Below, piece after piece: positions 12,063 to 23,150 of a stretch of DNA of 64,000 nucleotides. A model generated the notes under the pieces. The model worked only from the letters and a program-made list of their open reading frames with translations, did no database searches and was not told the origin of the DNA. Origin of the DNA: Telmatactis stephensoni (lineage: Eukaryota; Cnidaria; Anthozoa; Actiniaria; Isophelliidae); NCBI GenBank assembly GCA_029948255.1, contig JALIZF010001504.1:186001-250000 (forward strand). Reading direction: 5' to 3'. The position numbers and the translations under genes were made by a program. Each line of letters starts with the position of its first letter. The stretch's first letter is position 1.

Positions 12063-12215
12063 ATAGGGGGTATATTCTTTTAGAAAAAATAGTGCCGACA
12101 TGCCCATACATTAAAATCCACGCCCCAAAAGAAGTTTATAGGAAGAACTTTCGTGAAAAATGAGATTGAGAAAAAGATCAAAACGCAGTTTTTCCAGGTT
12201 AAATAAAAAGCGTTT
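12063..12215 (+). pseudogene. Relic of the ZAP-type zinc-finger exon downstream of the copy 1 stop
   Basis: After the in-frame stop, DNA similarity to the final exon of copy 2 resumes. ggtgtaaatagg…tattcttttag matches around 26887-26920. agtgccgacatgcccatac, atccacgccccaaaagaa and gagaaaaagatcaaaacgcagttt match 26966-27075, followed by a shared 3' flank (aaaaagcgtt). Comparison implies loss of roughly 430 bp covering the winged helix and fingers 1-2, plus a smaller gap. No open frame remains. Confidence 0.8.
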
Positions 12216-12866
12216 TATATATAAGTAGGCCCTGAAAATATTCGATGTGTGATAAAAGAAACCATTTATAAGCGGCATTTATGTATTTGAACATTGAACA
12301 TTTATAGGACATTTTAAAAGCCTTAGACTTTTAGGACATTTCTAGAATTTTCTAAACACCTCTGTAGTTAAGTAATCGTCAACGTATTTGTAATTTTCGC
12401 GCGCTGAGAGTCAGTTAGTGTAGAGAGTTAGTTAGCAGTTGAGTGAGTGTTCGTCGAGTTGAGAGTCAGCTTGATGCTTGATAGAATCGTATAGCAAATT
12501 GCTAAATCAGGCGCTGATTGGTCAAGAAGGATGGTGATATTTTGTGGAATCGAGGGGCTTCCTTTTATGTCCGCATATGATAAATGATTATCAATTTCCA
12601 GTTTTTTCTAGTCAAAATTTGGCTAATCCTTTCTATAGAAAAGTGTTTTACTCTTTCATTACACTTTTAGAATAAATTTAGAATATTTTCATCTCCAATC
12701 ATGTAATCTTTCGAAAAATATTAAAACAAATACAAACAAAAACTAAAAGGAAAACGATCATAAACAGCTGCACCGTCGACAGACATGTTCAGCCCGGTTT
12801 TCAACTTACTTTCAAAAGTGTTCTTGCCCTAAAAGATTTGCTTACACATCCAAAGAAGAAAAGGTA
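12216..12866. other. No gene seen
   Basis: AT-rich intergenic sequence after the copy 1 relic. A segment rich in gagagtcagttagtgtagagagttagttag (about 12400-12465) could be a retroelement leader, but nothing coding accompanies it. Confidence 0.4.
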
Positions 12867-13148
12867 AACATGAGTGAGTACTTCAGTCTTTCTAGAGTAC
12901 TGTATAAGCCTATTTATTATATTTCTGATGAGCAGGAGATGCAAAATCACCACTTCTCAAGCTGGGCATAACCAGTGCCCGAACAACATGCCGAAAATCA
13001 GTTCAAATTTGAACTGATTTTCGGCATGTTGTTCGGGCACTGGTTATGCCCAGCTTGAGAAGTGGTGATTTTGCATCTCCTGCTCATCAGAAATATAATA
13101 AATAGGCTTATACAGTACTCTAGAAAGACTGAAGTACTCACTCATGTT
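12867..13148. repeat. Perfect 282-bp palindrome, 141-bp arms, no spacer
   Basis: Reading outward from the centre (gttcaaa|tttgaac, between 13007 and 13008), every base pairs with its mirror out to aacatgagtgagt / actcactcatgtt. The first mismatch is 12866 against 13149. No ORF is inside. Perfect identity without a loop suggests either a very recent fold-back insertion or an assembly/sequencing artefact such as a hairpin read. The flanks show no clear target duplication. Confidence 0.92.
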
Positions 13149-13801
13149 AGACAAGACAACAATTGATTTTTAGAAAATCTTAACAAAATTAATTGTTCAA
13201 AACAGTATTTTCCTTAAGGAAAGTTCATTTTTGAGTTTGTTTTAAGCCAAAATCTAGCGAATTAAGTCCTAGCGACTTCAACTCATGCAACTCTCCATGT
13301 CTAGCGTCTCTTCATCGAACCTGTGGCCTAAAAACTCCGACAAAGTGCTCAAACTAGTTTTTCAAAACATCAAAAGATAAAAAGCTTGATATGAGAGCTA
13401 TTAAAATTAGATAAATGCTTACCGTTTTTCTGTTCAACGGTGTCAGTGATCCAAACGAAATTTTCCCGGTTCTAGCTAGAACGTCTTGTTTTGCCGCTCA
13501 TGAGACAACTCATACAACTGTTCCTCCAGGATAATTCCCACCGGTGATTCTTCATTTCGATTGCAGTAAAAGAAAGTTTGTTTCGACGTAATTTGATCAG
13601 AAATTTGCTCCTCACGACGAGGCCCGGTTTGCAAAGGTGGTTTTCATTCATGCTTACAGCTTCAACCTGACTTCGTCATTTATAGTTTTGTTTGTTGGCT
13701 ATGAAATGGCTTCCCGTGCGCTCGCAGCAAAATTGTCAAAAACTAGTATTATTTGACTTTTTTTCTTGTCTGCTATGCGATTCAAGGAAAATTCATTGGC
13801 T
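13149..13801. other. No gene seen
   Basis: Non-coding sequence between two palindromes. No splice-supported exon or recognisable protein fragment was found. Confidence 0.4.
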
Positions 13802-13883
13802 CGACTCGTGAATTCCACGTTGAATTCACTCGAAAAGGCGATATCGCTTTTCTCGTGAATTCAACGTGGAATTCCCTCGTCAG
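13802..13883. repeat. Near-perfect 82-bp palindrome centred on gcgatatcgc
   Basis: cgactcgtgaattccacgttgaattcactcgaaaag is mirrored by cttttctcgtgaattcaacgtggaattccctcgtcag around gcgatatcgc (13838-13847), with a few mismatches. Probably a fold-back MITE. Confidence 0.8.
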
Positions 13884-14133
13884 CCAATTATGAATTTACC
13901 TATAGAATCCCACAATGCCACCAGTGTGTAACGTTTAAGACGTTCAAGCGATATAAATTACATTACAAACTGAAAGTATACTTAGGCACTTGCCGTTTCT
14001 TCTCCAGAAGGCGTAGCAAAGAATAATCATCTAATAATATGGCTTTACCTTAATTTTTTAAAGGTGGTTTTTGTATGTACTTTTGTATGTAATGATATGC
14101 CCCCGCACGCTAGCTATATATACCACTTATTAG

Positions 14134-14255
14134 ATATTTTCTTGTGTATTACGGGCTGATATTTTACGAGTCGCGTATGTATTTTGCCGAGCCTTTAGGC
14201 GAGGCAAAATGCGAGCGATGAGTAAAATGTCAGCCCGTAATACACAAGAAAATAT
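14134..14255. mobile_element. 122-bp hairpin MITE
   Basis: The left arm atattttcttgtgtattacgggctgatattttac and the right arm gtaaaatgtcagcccgtaatacacaagaaaatat are almost exact mirrors. An inner hairpin (gccgagcctttaggcgaggc) lies between them. The flanks are AT-rich (ttattag / ataataaa). Confidence 0.8.
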
Positions 14256-14577
14256 ATAATAAAGGATTTATTATACAATTGCTTTTTCGCTTTGTTTTTA
14301 ACAGTATTTTTATTATCGAAACAGTCTTTTTTGCAAACCAGCGCGCGCGCTTCAAACCGGTTTGAAGCCTTGACGTCATACAGGGCCGAATACGGAAACC
14401 GGTTTTCTAGAGGGTATTACCGTCCCATATTGGCCCTCAAACGATACCTTATTTGGTAAATTTACAGTTCTTTTAGTTGCTGTAGAGAAACATGTCTATT
14501 AAAACTTAGATATGATCACGATGTTTGGTGAAATTTGAGTGCAAATAAATGAAATATGATATTTCCATGACATGGAA

Positions 14578-14778
14578 TCATCTATCGTGACGCCTAGATA
14601 TTTTGTGATTTTTCCTTTCTAATGAGTAGGAGGTTCCATCTACACTTCTAAGTTTGATATTGATAGCTTCGTCTTTTTTCTTTGCAGACTTGACAACCAT
14701 GAAGTTGGTTTTAGTCAAGTTTATGGATAGTTTGTTAGCGTCACACCATGTCTTAACCTTTTCCAGTTCGGTATTCAT
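14578..14778 (-). mobile_element. LINE reverse-transcriptase fragment (palm/thumb region)
   Basis: The minus strand encodes LEKVKTWCDANKLSINLTKT followed by NFMVVKS, INIKLRS and SLERKNHK. This is the typical RT segment just after the catalytic YADD region of cnidarian non-LTR elements. A frame slip follows NHK (KISRRHDR in place of a YLG-type continuation). It is a separate fragment from 15370-16060, because the protein order is reversed relative to that piece. Confidence 0.75.
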
Positions 14779-15161
14779 TGTTCTTTTAGAGAGTTAAGAG
14801 TTACTATAAACAGAGAGCTATTGTTGTAGGCGGTAGAGTTTCAAAATTATTGAAAAAATATATATTTGTTTATTTGCACTCTTTTTTGTACATTTTTAAA
14901 AAAATTATAAATTAATTTGTTTTTGCAAAAAATTAATTAGTTTGTTTAATTAATAGAACAGTGAGCACGGCTACTTTAAAATAGCTAAAAAAGCTAATCA
15001 AGTAAAGTAGCTATGGTCAGACAGTTGTTTTAAGATATAGAATTATGTAATAATTTATATTGTGCAAAAGTAATACTAACAATAGTAATTTATAGAATTT
15101 AGAAAAAAGGACGAGGAGAAAAGAAAAAAAATCCAAAATACAATATAATAATATCTTTTTT
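14779..15161. other. AT-rich, no gene seen
   Basis: Very AT-rich filler between two LINE fragments, including runs such as ttaattagtttgtttaattaat. No coding or RNA feature was recognised. Confidence 0.4.
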
Positions 15162-15272
15162 TTGTATTAGGAAAGGGCATAACGATAACACGATCAATTT
15201 TGTTACCAAACGTTTTCGGTTGTTTAATAAACAAAATTGATCGTGTTATCGTTATGCCCTTTCCTAATACAA
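15162..15272. repeat. Hairpin with perfect 43-bp arms and a 25-bp loop
   Basis: ttgtattaggaaagggcata… to ttttgtt (15162-15204) is mirrored exactly by aacaaaa… to cctaatacaa (15230-15272). Probably a small fold-back element inserted between LINE fragments. Confidence 0.88.
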
Positions 15273-15369
15273 CTTTAAGATGGAGAAATCAAATTATTAA
15301 TATAATAATAATCAGAAAGAATAAATAGAGTTATCAAACATGAGCATTTGAGGAAGATATGTCAGCAAA

Positions 15370-16060
15370 TAACAGAAGTAATAATCGGCGAACAATAAGT
15401 CACTTATAGATTTTTGAAGACATTACGGCTCTTAGCTTTTTGATCATTAGATAGAGAATTCCAAATTTTAACTCCAATGAAACGGATGTTAAATTCTCCA
15501 TAATTTGTCCTTATTTTTGGTAAATAATATGCCTTTTTGCTGACTAGTCTGGCTTACTTAGTTGATGTACTCTATTTACCCTTGTGAAAAATTCATTAAA
15601 AGCAGATGGAAGTCAATGATGATGAAAATCATACATAAATAATGCATTATGAAAAAAAATTAAGTCTTTAAATTTAAGTAACTTAGGCTTAAGAAAAAGT
15701 GGAATTGAGCGAGAATTATAGTCAGAGAAAGTCAGTATTCTAATAGCTTTTTTTGAAGAGTAATGATTGGTTTTAGATTAGTTGGGTATGTGTTACCCCA
15801 AGTAGTTAGAGCATAAGTTAAAAACGGTAAATCATAGTATAGTAAGGTTGGATAAGAATTGAAGTGTTTACAAAATGACTAGTTTTTGAGAGGATACCAA
15901 TACAACGTTTGATTTTCTTGGAAATATATATATGAAATATATATGAGATTTCCAGTTTAGATGGGAATCGATATGAATACCTAAATATTTGATGCTTTGC
16001 ACCTGAAGAATTTTTTCATGATTAATGTACACTAGTTTTGGAGAATAGTGTGTTACTTTT
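15370..16060 (-). mobile_element. LINE reverse transcriptase, C-terminal half, decayed
   Basis: In broken minus-strand frames the following can be read in order: VQSIKYLGIHIDSHLNWKSH, IKRCIGILSKTSHFVN, LTYALTTWGNTYP, LKPIITLQKKAIRILTFSDY, SIPLFLKPKLLKFKDLIFFH and ALFMYDFHHH. This is the standard order of the C-terminal half of a cnidarian non-LTR reverse transcriptase. Several frameshifts and stops show that it is dead. Confidence 0.8.
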
Positions 16061-16293
16061 TAGTTAGTTTCCGTAACGTGCTCAATAAAATTTTCCGCAA
16101 GTTGATACAAGTTGTTCCTCGTTTGAACACGCACCGTGACCGTAGCCAGCCGAATCATTATAATTGTATGGGGTATTAAAACGAAGTAAGTTTGCACAAA
16201 TGCAAGTCGAAACTTGCATCGACCAGGAGTACTGTTTATACTACCAAAATTAAGACTAGACGCACAATGTTGCGTTTGCTCGTGCCCAGGTGG

Positions 16294-16553
16294 AATTGCC
16301 CTATCGCATAATGACGTCACAGTATGTTTACATTGGGGATAGATGCTCAGAAACAGTGGAAATTGGACCTATTAATATTCCTTATCGAAGTAGAACTTCA
16401 AAGTATCGAGTTTTGATATATATCATGTATCAGTGATTGCTCATCTGCATTTTATTTGATATGCAATCACTCTGATCCCCTCTGGCGACCATAATCCTTA
16501 GCGTCCAAACAATAAAATGTTTTGGTGTGACGTCATTATGCGATAGGGCAATT
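16294..16553. mobile_element. 260-bp MITE with 27-bp terminal inverted repeats, nested in another repeat
   Basis: aattgccctatcgcataatgacgtcac (16294-16320) is repeated exactly inverted at 16527-16553. It splits the repeat family also seen at 2078-2200: the left remainder ends cgtgcccaggtgg and the right resumes gagcctggcgtggg. Confidence 0.85.
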
Positions 16554-18413
16554 GAGCCTGGCGTGGGATGCAGTGCATAATAATAACACAAAATAATCGA
16601 TCTTCATCTTTAAAATGAACCAACACATCATTAGATTTTGCAGACCTCTGAGGAAAAGAACACATACACTTATGAAGTTTTAGATGCGTTTTCTGAAAAT
16701 CTTATCGTTTCTCCGTTGTTCGAAGGCCACAGAAAATGAGCTTGGGGTACCTGTGGTCTTTAACTAGACACAAATGTTGCCTGCCATCGGGCAACTGGGA
16801 GAGGCACCCGTTACTGCTGTTTATACATAGACAAGCTGTCCTTGACAACCAATAACTCTTTTGCTTTGATCTGAACAACTTGTGTTCATTGCTGCCGCAG
16901 CGGAGAGCGCCTGAAGCGCTCGGAGCAAGGCAGCGATCCTCATCGGAATAGGGGTGAACATCTCGATTTTTCCCCACAATGCATCATTTTTTTGGTAACC
17001 GTGATCCTTTGCGGCTTACATAAGGCAAGACCTGTCAAAGCGTTCTTCCCTTTTTCCTCGTGGTCTCGACGACGTTGGTAAGTTGTGCTCCTTTTGTGTA
17101 TTACAGTTTTAATTCAACCCTCTCCATCTCCGTTCTTATGAACAAATGTTGTTGCATATTTTTTGGAATCAGAGATTGTATCATTTTTCAACAGTTTATT
17201 AACAATTTTCAAACTTTATTCGGCCTATTTGTGTGTCAGATTGTGGATGTTTTATCGTCTGCCAATGAAGTTGAAGTATAAGCTTAATGTGCGTGATACT
17301 ATTTTAGTGATCAACGATCCATTGAAATACGTCCTACCTGTGTAAGAGAATTTCAAAAGAATAGTTAATTATGTGCGATGGTTCTTATTTCGCGAGATTA
17401 CTTTGGATTTGGATTTCAAAGTAACGCAAGCATTCCAGTCTCAGATGGTTCACATGAGGTCGCACATTTCGTAATCCCCGGCATTACTCGCTTTGTTTGT
17501 TTCACTCTCTATTTGTTAATTGCCGTCTTTTCTTGCTACTTCTTCGCTATTCCTTTGTAAATGGTGTTGTTACGTTGCCTGTTGAAAATTTATGTTTTTG
17601 ATTTATAGTTGTATTCATCATTTGACGCCTTACATAAAGCAAGATCTGTCCATGGAACATTTCAAAACTGCAGAAACGAAAAGGGGACTAAAGACTATTC
17701 TTCATTGGAAATTAACGTCCCCATAAAAAGGATCACAACAGTACTTTCGAAACATTTTGTATAATCACCAACTGAGCTGCAACCTTTTGTAATTCTTAAC
17801 ATTTTCAAATGTATTGTTGAAGGGACTGCCATCTACACAAACCATACATTTCTTTAACTAAACTTAAACACTCGTAGGGTTGCAGTTCGGTTGTCGTTCA
17901 TACGTAGTTCTTCAAATTTAGTACATTGTAATTTAAATCAAATCAACGAGCAGTAAAGTGCCAACTCCAATAATTCACTGAACATGCTGAATACAATGTC
18001 TTACAGGGACAGTACTCCCTTGATTTCATGTATGTGTATCAACACCCAGGGATATTCAAATGCTTTGCTTCAGCTTTCTATTCTAAGGCAGCACTTAAGT
18101 ACCTATCAGGTAGACTAGTTTACAATATAAACAGGTTGTTCGATTTGTTTGCCATAACAAATGTTTTGACAGCTCTCTGGAATTTCTTCATATAAACTCT
18201 CTTGAAAACCGCATGTTGTTGACTAAGCCAACTGTGTATGCACAGTCTGGCAAGCAGCAAGCAGCCTCAGTACACACTGAACTAGGCACAAAAATGTTGC
18301 TTTCACTCAGGCTACCAGCAAGCTACCAGCAAACGTCTTTGCTGGAAGCCCGATTGAATGCAACATCTTGGGTTTGCAGGCTGTCATCAAAACGTTTTGC
18401 TGGTACAATTTTG
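16554..18413. other. No gene supported
   Basis: The part 16738-16810 repeats sequence seen at 2140-2180 (cttgggatacctgtggtctt). Short ORFs (for example 17060-17281) lack splice context or recognisable domains. The sequence acataaggcaagacctgtc (17018) recurs in changed form at 17631. Nothing coding is asserted. Confidence 0.4.
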
Positions 18414-18603
18414 TTTATGTTTATGTTTATGTTTATGTTTATGTTTATGTTTATGTTTATGTTTATGTTTATGTTTATGTTTATGTTTATGTTTATGTTT
18501 ATGTTTATGTTTATGTTTATGTTTATGTTTATGTTTATGTTTATGTTTATGTTTATGTTTATGTTTATGTTTATGTTTATGTTTATGTTTATGTTTATGT
18601 TTA
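18414..18603 (+). repeat. (TTTATG)31 hexanucleotide microsatellite
   Basis: 31 uninterrupted TTTATG units from 18414 to 18599, then a broken unit. All three plus frames and two minus frames stay open through it, which creates spurious ORFs. Confidence 0.97.
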
Positions 18604-19129
18604 TTTTGCTTCGCCTGAGAGAAAACAAAAACATATAAGGCAGGGACACCACAACAGTGAAAACCAATCAATGTGTATTATTTAGGTCAAACGAGAGAAC
18701 AGACAAATGCTCCTGACTGAGATATTTATTGATAGAAATGAAAAATAGAGAATACCATGCAGTGAAGAGAATTACACAAATCCTTTTTAAATCCAGAAAA
18801 CTAATGGGGTTTACTTAGAACATATATACGTAAACTGGTACCTAATTATAAGTCCTCAAAGATGCACAATTTCACCATCAATGGGAATATGTACAAGAAT
18901 GGAAGTAGTTATTTCTTGCATTTGGTCCCTTTGTGTTTAGAAGAAATTTCAAGTCTAAAAGACAAATCATCAAACTAGCAAGAAACAACTTTGATCCAGT
19001 CAGCTTAATAACTCAAAGTAAACCAACTGGGTCGGTTTACAGATGTTGAGCTGAAGTCAAAAACTTGCAATGCCAAATGACGAGTTTGCCAAGTTGTCGC
19101 GGCGTTGCGAACGTTGGAACGTTCGTTTG

Positions 19130-19916
19130 ACTAAGGGACCATTCATTTTTTGTCAGGGAGAGGGGGGCGGTGGAAATATGGGGGGGGGGGGGCATTCAAA
19201 AAAATCAGGCCTATAGAGGGGGGCCACATGTAGAAGAATCAATGTCAAAAGGGGGGGGCATTCAAAAACATCATACCAATGAGCTTTTATCAGTTATTTT
19301 TAAGTAAAGGAAACAAAATAGAACATTTCTGAGTTACTACTTTACTGCCTATCGCTGAGCGGCTCGCGCTTCGTGCTCGCAAATTAAAATGTATTGATAT
19401 TACAAAATCCGAAACTAGTTATATATGCTAACTACTCATTTACTGAATCAGAAATGTAGTACTTTTGAGTTACTTTCATGCCTTACTTTGACGAGCGGCT
19501 CGCGCTTTGCGCTCGCATAATGTCGTTATTGTAAATGGTTTCTGAAAATGTTCTGCTTGCTCTCAGAAGAGCAAGAGCTTTATTCTTTACAGAAAATTGA
19601 TTCACCCTGATTCCGAAACGAATCCCCATTCAGAATGCAGCCTACGGGCCTGTAAATGATCATGAAAAACGAAATAATCTGACATTAAAGTACATGGATT
19701 GCTAACATTTATACAACTGCAACAAACTTTTGATATCCTTTTAGGGATCATTCATTTTTTATCAGGGAGGGAGGGGAGCGATGGAATTTTTTTGGGGGGA
19801 GAGGGGGGGTCATTAAAAAAATCAGGCTTATAGAGGGGGGGCTAGTTTTTCTTGTATGGACTCCTGCTGGAATTCCACGGCCCCCCCCTCCCTGATAAAA
19901 AATGAACGGTCCCCAA
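19130..19916. mobile_element. Non-autonomous element with gggaccattcattttttrtcaggga termini
   Basis: Left terminus gggaccattcattttttgtcaggga with poly-G tracts; right terminus tccctgataaaaaatgaacggtcccc is its mirror. An internal direct copy of the left end starts near 19742 (gggatcattcattttttatcaggga), so two relatives may be merged. An aacgttcgt motif lies just outside both ends. No transposase is seen. Confidence 0.7.
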
Positions 19917-20149
19917 CGTTCGTCTGATGACGCTTTATAAAAGCCATAACGGAGGCCAGAAAGGTCAAAAGCAGAGGGGATGATGTGACTTTAGAGCTTC
20001 AAAAGACTGACAGCAGATAAGTACAATAGGGCTGCGCGGCCAAGCTAATAATAGATTTAATCGGCTTATGACACCCTACAAAGGTCAGACAAACATTACT
20101 GAAAATTAGTAAGACGAAAGACAGAAAATTTGAAAATTTTGTTCTGTAA

Positions 20150-20251
20150 ATGGTCGCTACAAAGCAATGCTGTTGGGGAGAGTGTCGGAGTGACTCAAGA
20201 TATTCAGATCTGCCTCATTTAAAGCTTAAACATCAATTTAGAAGAAGTTAA
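20150..20251 (+). pseudogene. THAP-domain-like N-terminal fragment
   Basis: A 33-codon frame begins with ATG and reads MVATKQCCWGECRSDSRYSD followed by LPHLK before a stop. It resembles the Cys-rich start (CxWGxCxSDSRY) of cnidarian THAP-like or transposase-derived proteins. No continuation with the remaining zinc ligands was found downstream, so it is taken as a fragment. Confidence 0.35.
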
Positions 20252-21585
20252 ACCAATATTTTGACTAGCAATAAAGTCAATAATACAAGTGACTACTTTT
20301 CACGTTTGCCGCTTTGTTTTGGTAAACTGGGTAATTCTCAGGACAGCTGGTGAATTCAGAGCCAGGAAATTCGTAGTCTTCGGGCAAAATAACTAATTTT
20401 TCCTCCAATAAAATACCCTGTTTTTCCATAGAATATTACAGTAAATGTATGGCACATCCGGTCTGTTTGTCTGACCAATATGTCTGACTGTAGTATTGTA
20501 TTACAGCTTAATAAGCTTAGTTACGTCACGACCGCGCAGCCCTATTTGTAGCTCGGTTATGAACACATAAACACACCGACTTTGCCCTAGTACCCTTGCC
20601 CCCGCCAACTCTTTTGTTGTTCTTCAGTCTTGAATGCAAAAATGTGCTACAATTTGTCGTGTTCATCATCTCACCATCCTGAAATCTCCACGATAATAAT
20701 CGAGTACAGACATTATTTAAAGAAGATACCTTTTAGATCGTTAATTCCAAAGCAAGTTTCGCATACAATCCTGAAGAATGAATGTCGATGCTCAATCGAT
20801 GCATCGTGATTTGAATGACACAGGAGTCCCGGAATAAAAAGAAACTGCTGAGTACCAAGAGCCCGCGTTACTTTCGGCCTACCTTGGCCTACCTTCAATC
20901 ACCTCGAGCATGCGCAGTAACATAATTTAACAATTTGCGAGTTAGAGAGTGATACATTTGCATATTCGATCCCTCACTATAACTCGCGGATTTGCAATCC
21001 ACGAGTTAAAAATGGCAGTCCCACTACATGGTTGAACAAAACCTGAAGCAAGTTTTCCCGGCATGGCAACTATTGATGTCATACATAAATAGCTTAAAAC
21101 GACAGGAGAAGCGCTCTTACAAATTTTGCTTTTGTAACCGCTTTCAGTATTGAATCAAGATCTGGAATGCATCTAAGAAAAATGGTTAGATTATTGGGGG
21201 TGCGACGATCCCGAGAAAATACGACAAATACGATACAATATATACAAGATACAATATGAGATTTATAAACAGTTCTGGCATAAAACGTGCTTTTTCAGTA
21301 CAGAGTTGTGAGATGTTCCTACATGAGGAATTGCATTTTTAGATCGCATTTTAGCGCCCCAATCAGCAAAGGAGAAAACAAACAATTAACAATGAAATAT
21401 GAGGTTTTGAATCGTTGCGAGAACAAACGTTAAAATCAAAGCTTGTACCAATCGCCTACAAATAAGATATGATTTGAAAATCTTAAAATATGACCTCTGA
21501 TTTTGGCATTTGAGCCTTTTATATATTGCGTTTGGTCGGGTATAGGAGAATCAATGTCAATTACAAACACCCACGCGTTGTCCAC
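20252..21585. other. No gene seen
   Basis: Non-coding sequence up to the promoter of HEPN copy 2. Short inverted tracts such as ttgcgagtta… taactcgcgg near 20937-20997 look like MITE remains. Confidence 0.4.
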
Positions 21586-21589
21586 CCTG

Positions 21590-21895
21590 CGTCATACAGA
21601 GTGACTGACACCGCGGGATGGCATGCGCATGCGCATGCGCATTAAGTCCTTCTGACCTTCCGCCATTATTTCTGACTCATACTACCTTTTCGAGCTTTCT
21701 TTCTCTTGGCGTTTCACTGAATTGCTTGCCATACGCCGTTGTTACTGCATGGATATGGAATAACACGAAGTCAGAGACACTCTAGTGAAAGTTCTGTGGC
21801 ATTTTTCTCGATACACTCACTAGTGGTTTCAGTTTCACTTCTGTGGCTTTAAGCCGGGTTGCCGAGTGAGGCTCGTTGTTACTGCGTATTATCAG
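21590..21895 (+). promoter_or_regulatory. Promoter / non-coding exon 1 of HEPN-ZAP copy 2
   Basis: Homologous to 3890-4123 and ends in donor atcag|gtaag (21895/21896). Two candidate sites are visible. gcatgcgcatgcgcatgcgc (21621-21640) fits the NRF1 palindrome. ggtttcagtttcactt (21825-21840) fits the ISRE consensus (AGTTTCnnTTTCnY) apart from the first base. A second IRF-like core, gaaaactgaaag, lies at 23084-23095 just upstream of the coding exon. The exon's 5' limit is unknown. Confidence 0.6.
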
Positions 21896-22935
21896 GTAAG
21901 ATCTTATCTCATTTTCTCTCGATTATTACTTCGAAAATCTGATAAATTTACACGTTGTCTTAGCTCAAACACAACAAATTCAAGATCAACAGTTGAGTTT
22001 TAAAATTGATCTTACAATGTAAGAAATTTATATTGTTTTACACTACGGACTGTGGGGGACTGTGTGGTTCTCAAAAAACAACAACAATCGATTAGTAATT
22101 ATTACTGTAAAAAAAACTTGAAACTTACATATCGTCTCGGCAAATGACTCGAACCTAGCTTGTCGGCTTTGATTAATGCTTTGATCCACCTAGTTAGCAA
22201 ACTATGATATGAACAAAAATAAATCGTGAATTAGTATAAGCTAAGGATCTACATTTGGGCTATAAATGAAATGAAACGAGATGGCGTTATCCTTGCTTTA
22301 ACAAACCACTCAAGAAAGTTACTACTTGACGAGACATGGTGCTTCATCGTTAAGGCTTTTGACATTGCTCTTACAGGGATAAATACAACTCGATAAAAAG
22401 TTAAGGAAAAAAGGAACCTACCCAATGTTCAACAATTAATCTCTGAGAAAGATAAGCGTCTGTGGAGTCGATCAAGGAATTTTCACTATGATCTGATCGT
22501 CAAGATCGAACCATCAAGCTTTCTTTTTCAGACCGTAATATCAGTCAAAAGTGGAATCTTCCATAGTGATAAACTGAGAAAAGTTCCATAATGCGCTTCT
22601 TTCGATCAGTTTGAACTGTGATAACATATTGAAAGTTGCTATTAATCTATATGTTCCATCGAAAATGAAATTGTCCCTCATAAATTGCATAAATTTGGTG
22701 TTTACAAATAAAACGGCACGACGTGAGTGAACGAATTGTACAAAAATCAAAACCAGCTGATTTTGTTGATTAAAGTTTTTCAACTGAATACAAACCTAGA
22801 CAAATTTGGTTAGTTAAAATTTCATCTTTTAGAGTGAAAATTTGTTTTGCCTAAGTCATTATATTATGTGTGCCTTAAGGACCGTGACGAAGTTCCAGGA
22901 ATGTGACCTTTTTTCAAACATCAGCATGATGTCGA

Positions 22936-23045
22936 ACGGTTGTGGGTTGTGATTGGTTCTTGGATAGTACATCAGTCATGTATGGTCGATACTCTTTAGT
23001 CATGCTAATTACATTAGCTCAAAATATCACAGACCACTCATTTCA
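22936..23045 (+). promoter_or_regulatory. Conserved intronic block upstream of exon 2 (copy 2)
   Basis: Counterpart of 4911-5015: shares gttgtgggttgtgattggtt, tagtcatgctaat and cacagaccactcattt. The rest of the first intron (21896-23130) shows no comparable conservation with copy 1. Confidence 0.4.
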
Positions 23046-23150
23046 TTTTAAAATAGACTATGCCGGCGAGCATAAATGCGCCGAGAAAACTGAAAGAGTT
23101 TGAATAAATTTGCTTTCCTCGTTGCAGGGTCTTCCAGGCACTGAGCAAGC

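Noticed and set aside
17060..17560. Three short hydrophobic ORFs suggesting a small membrane protein
   Set aside because: Overlapping frames in AT-rich DNA, no shared domain or splice structure, and next to a dispersed repeat.
18213..18685. Overlapping ORFs with Met-Phe, Leu-Cys, Val-Tyr and Ile-Asn repeats
   Set aside because: All arise from the (TTTATG)31 microsatellite, which lacks stops in most frames.
20713..20898. 61-codon minus-strand ORF
   Set aside because: No similarity to any family I recognise and no flanking exon signals.
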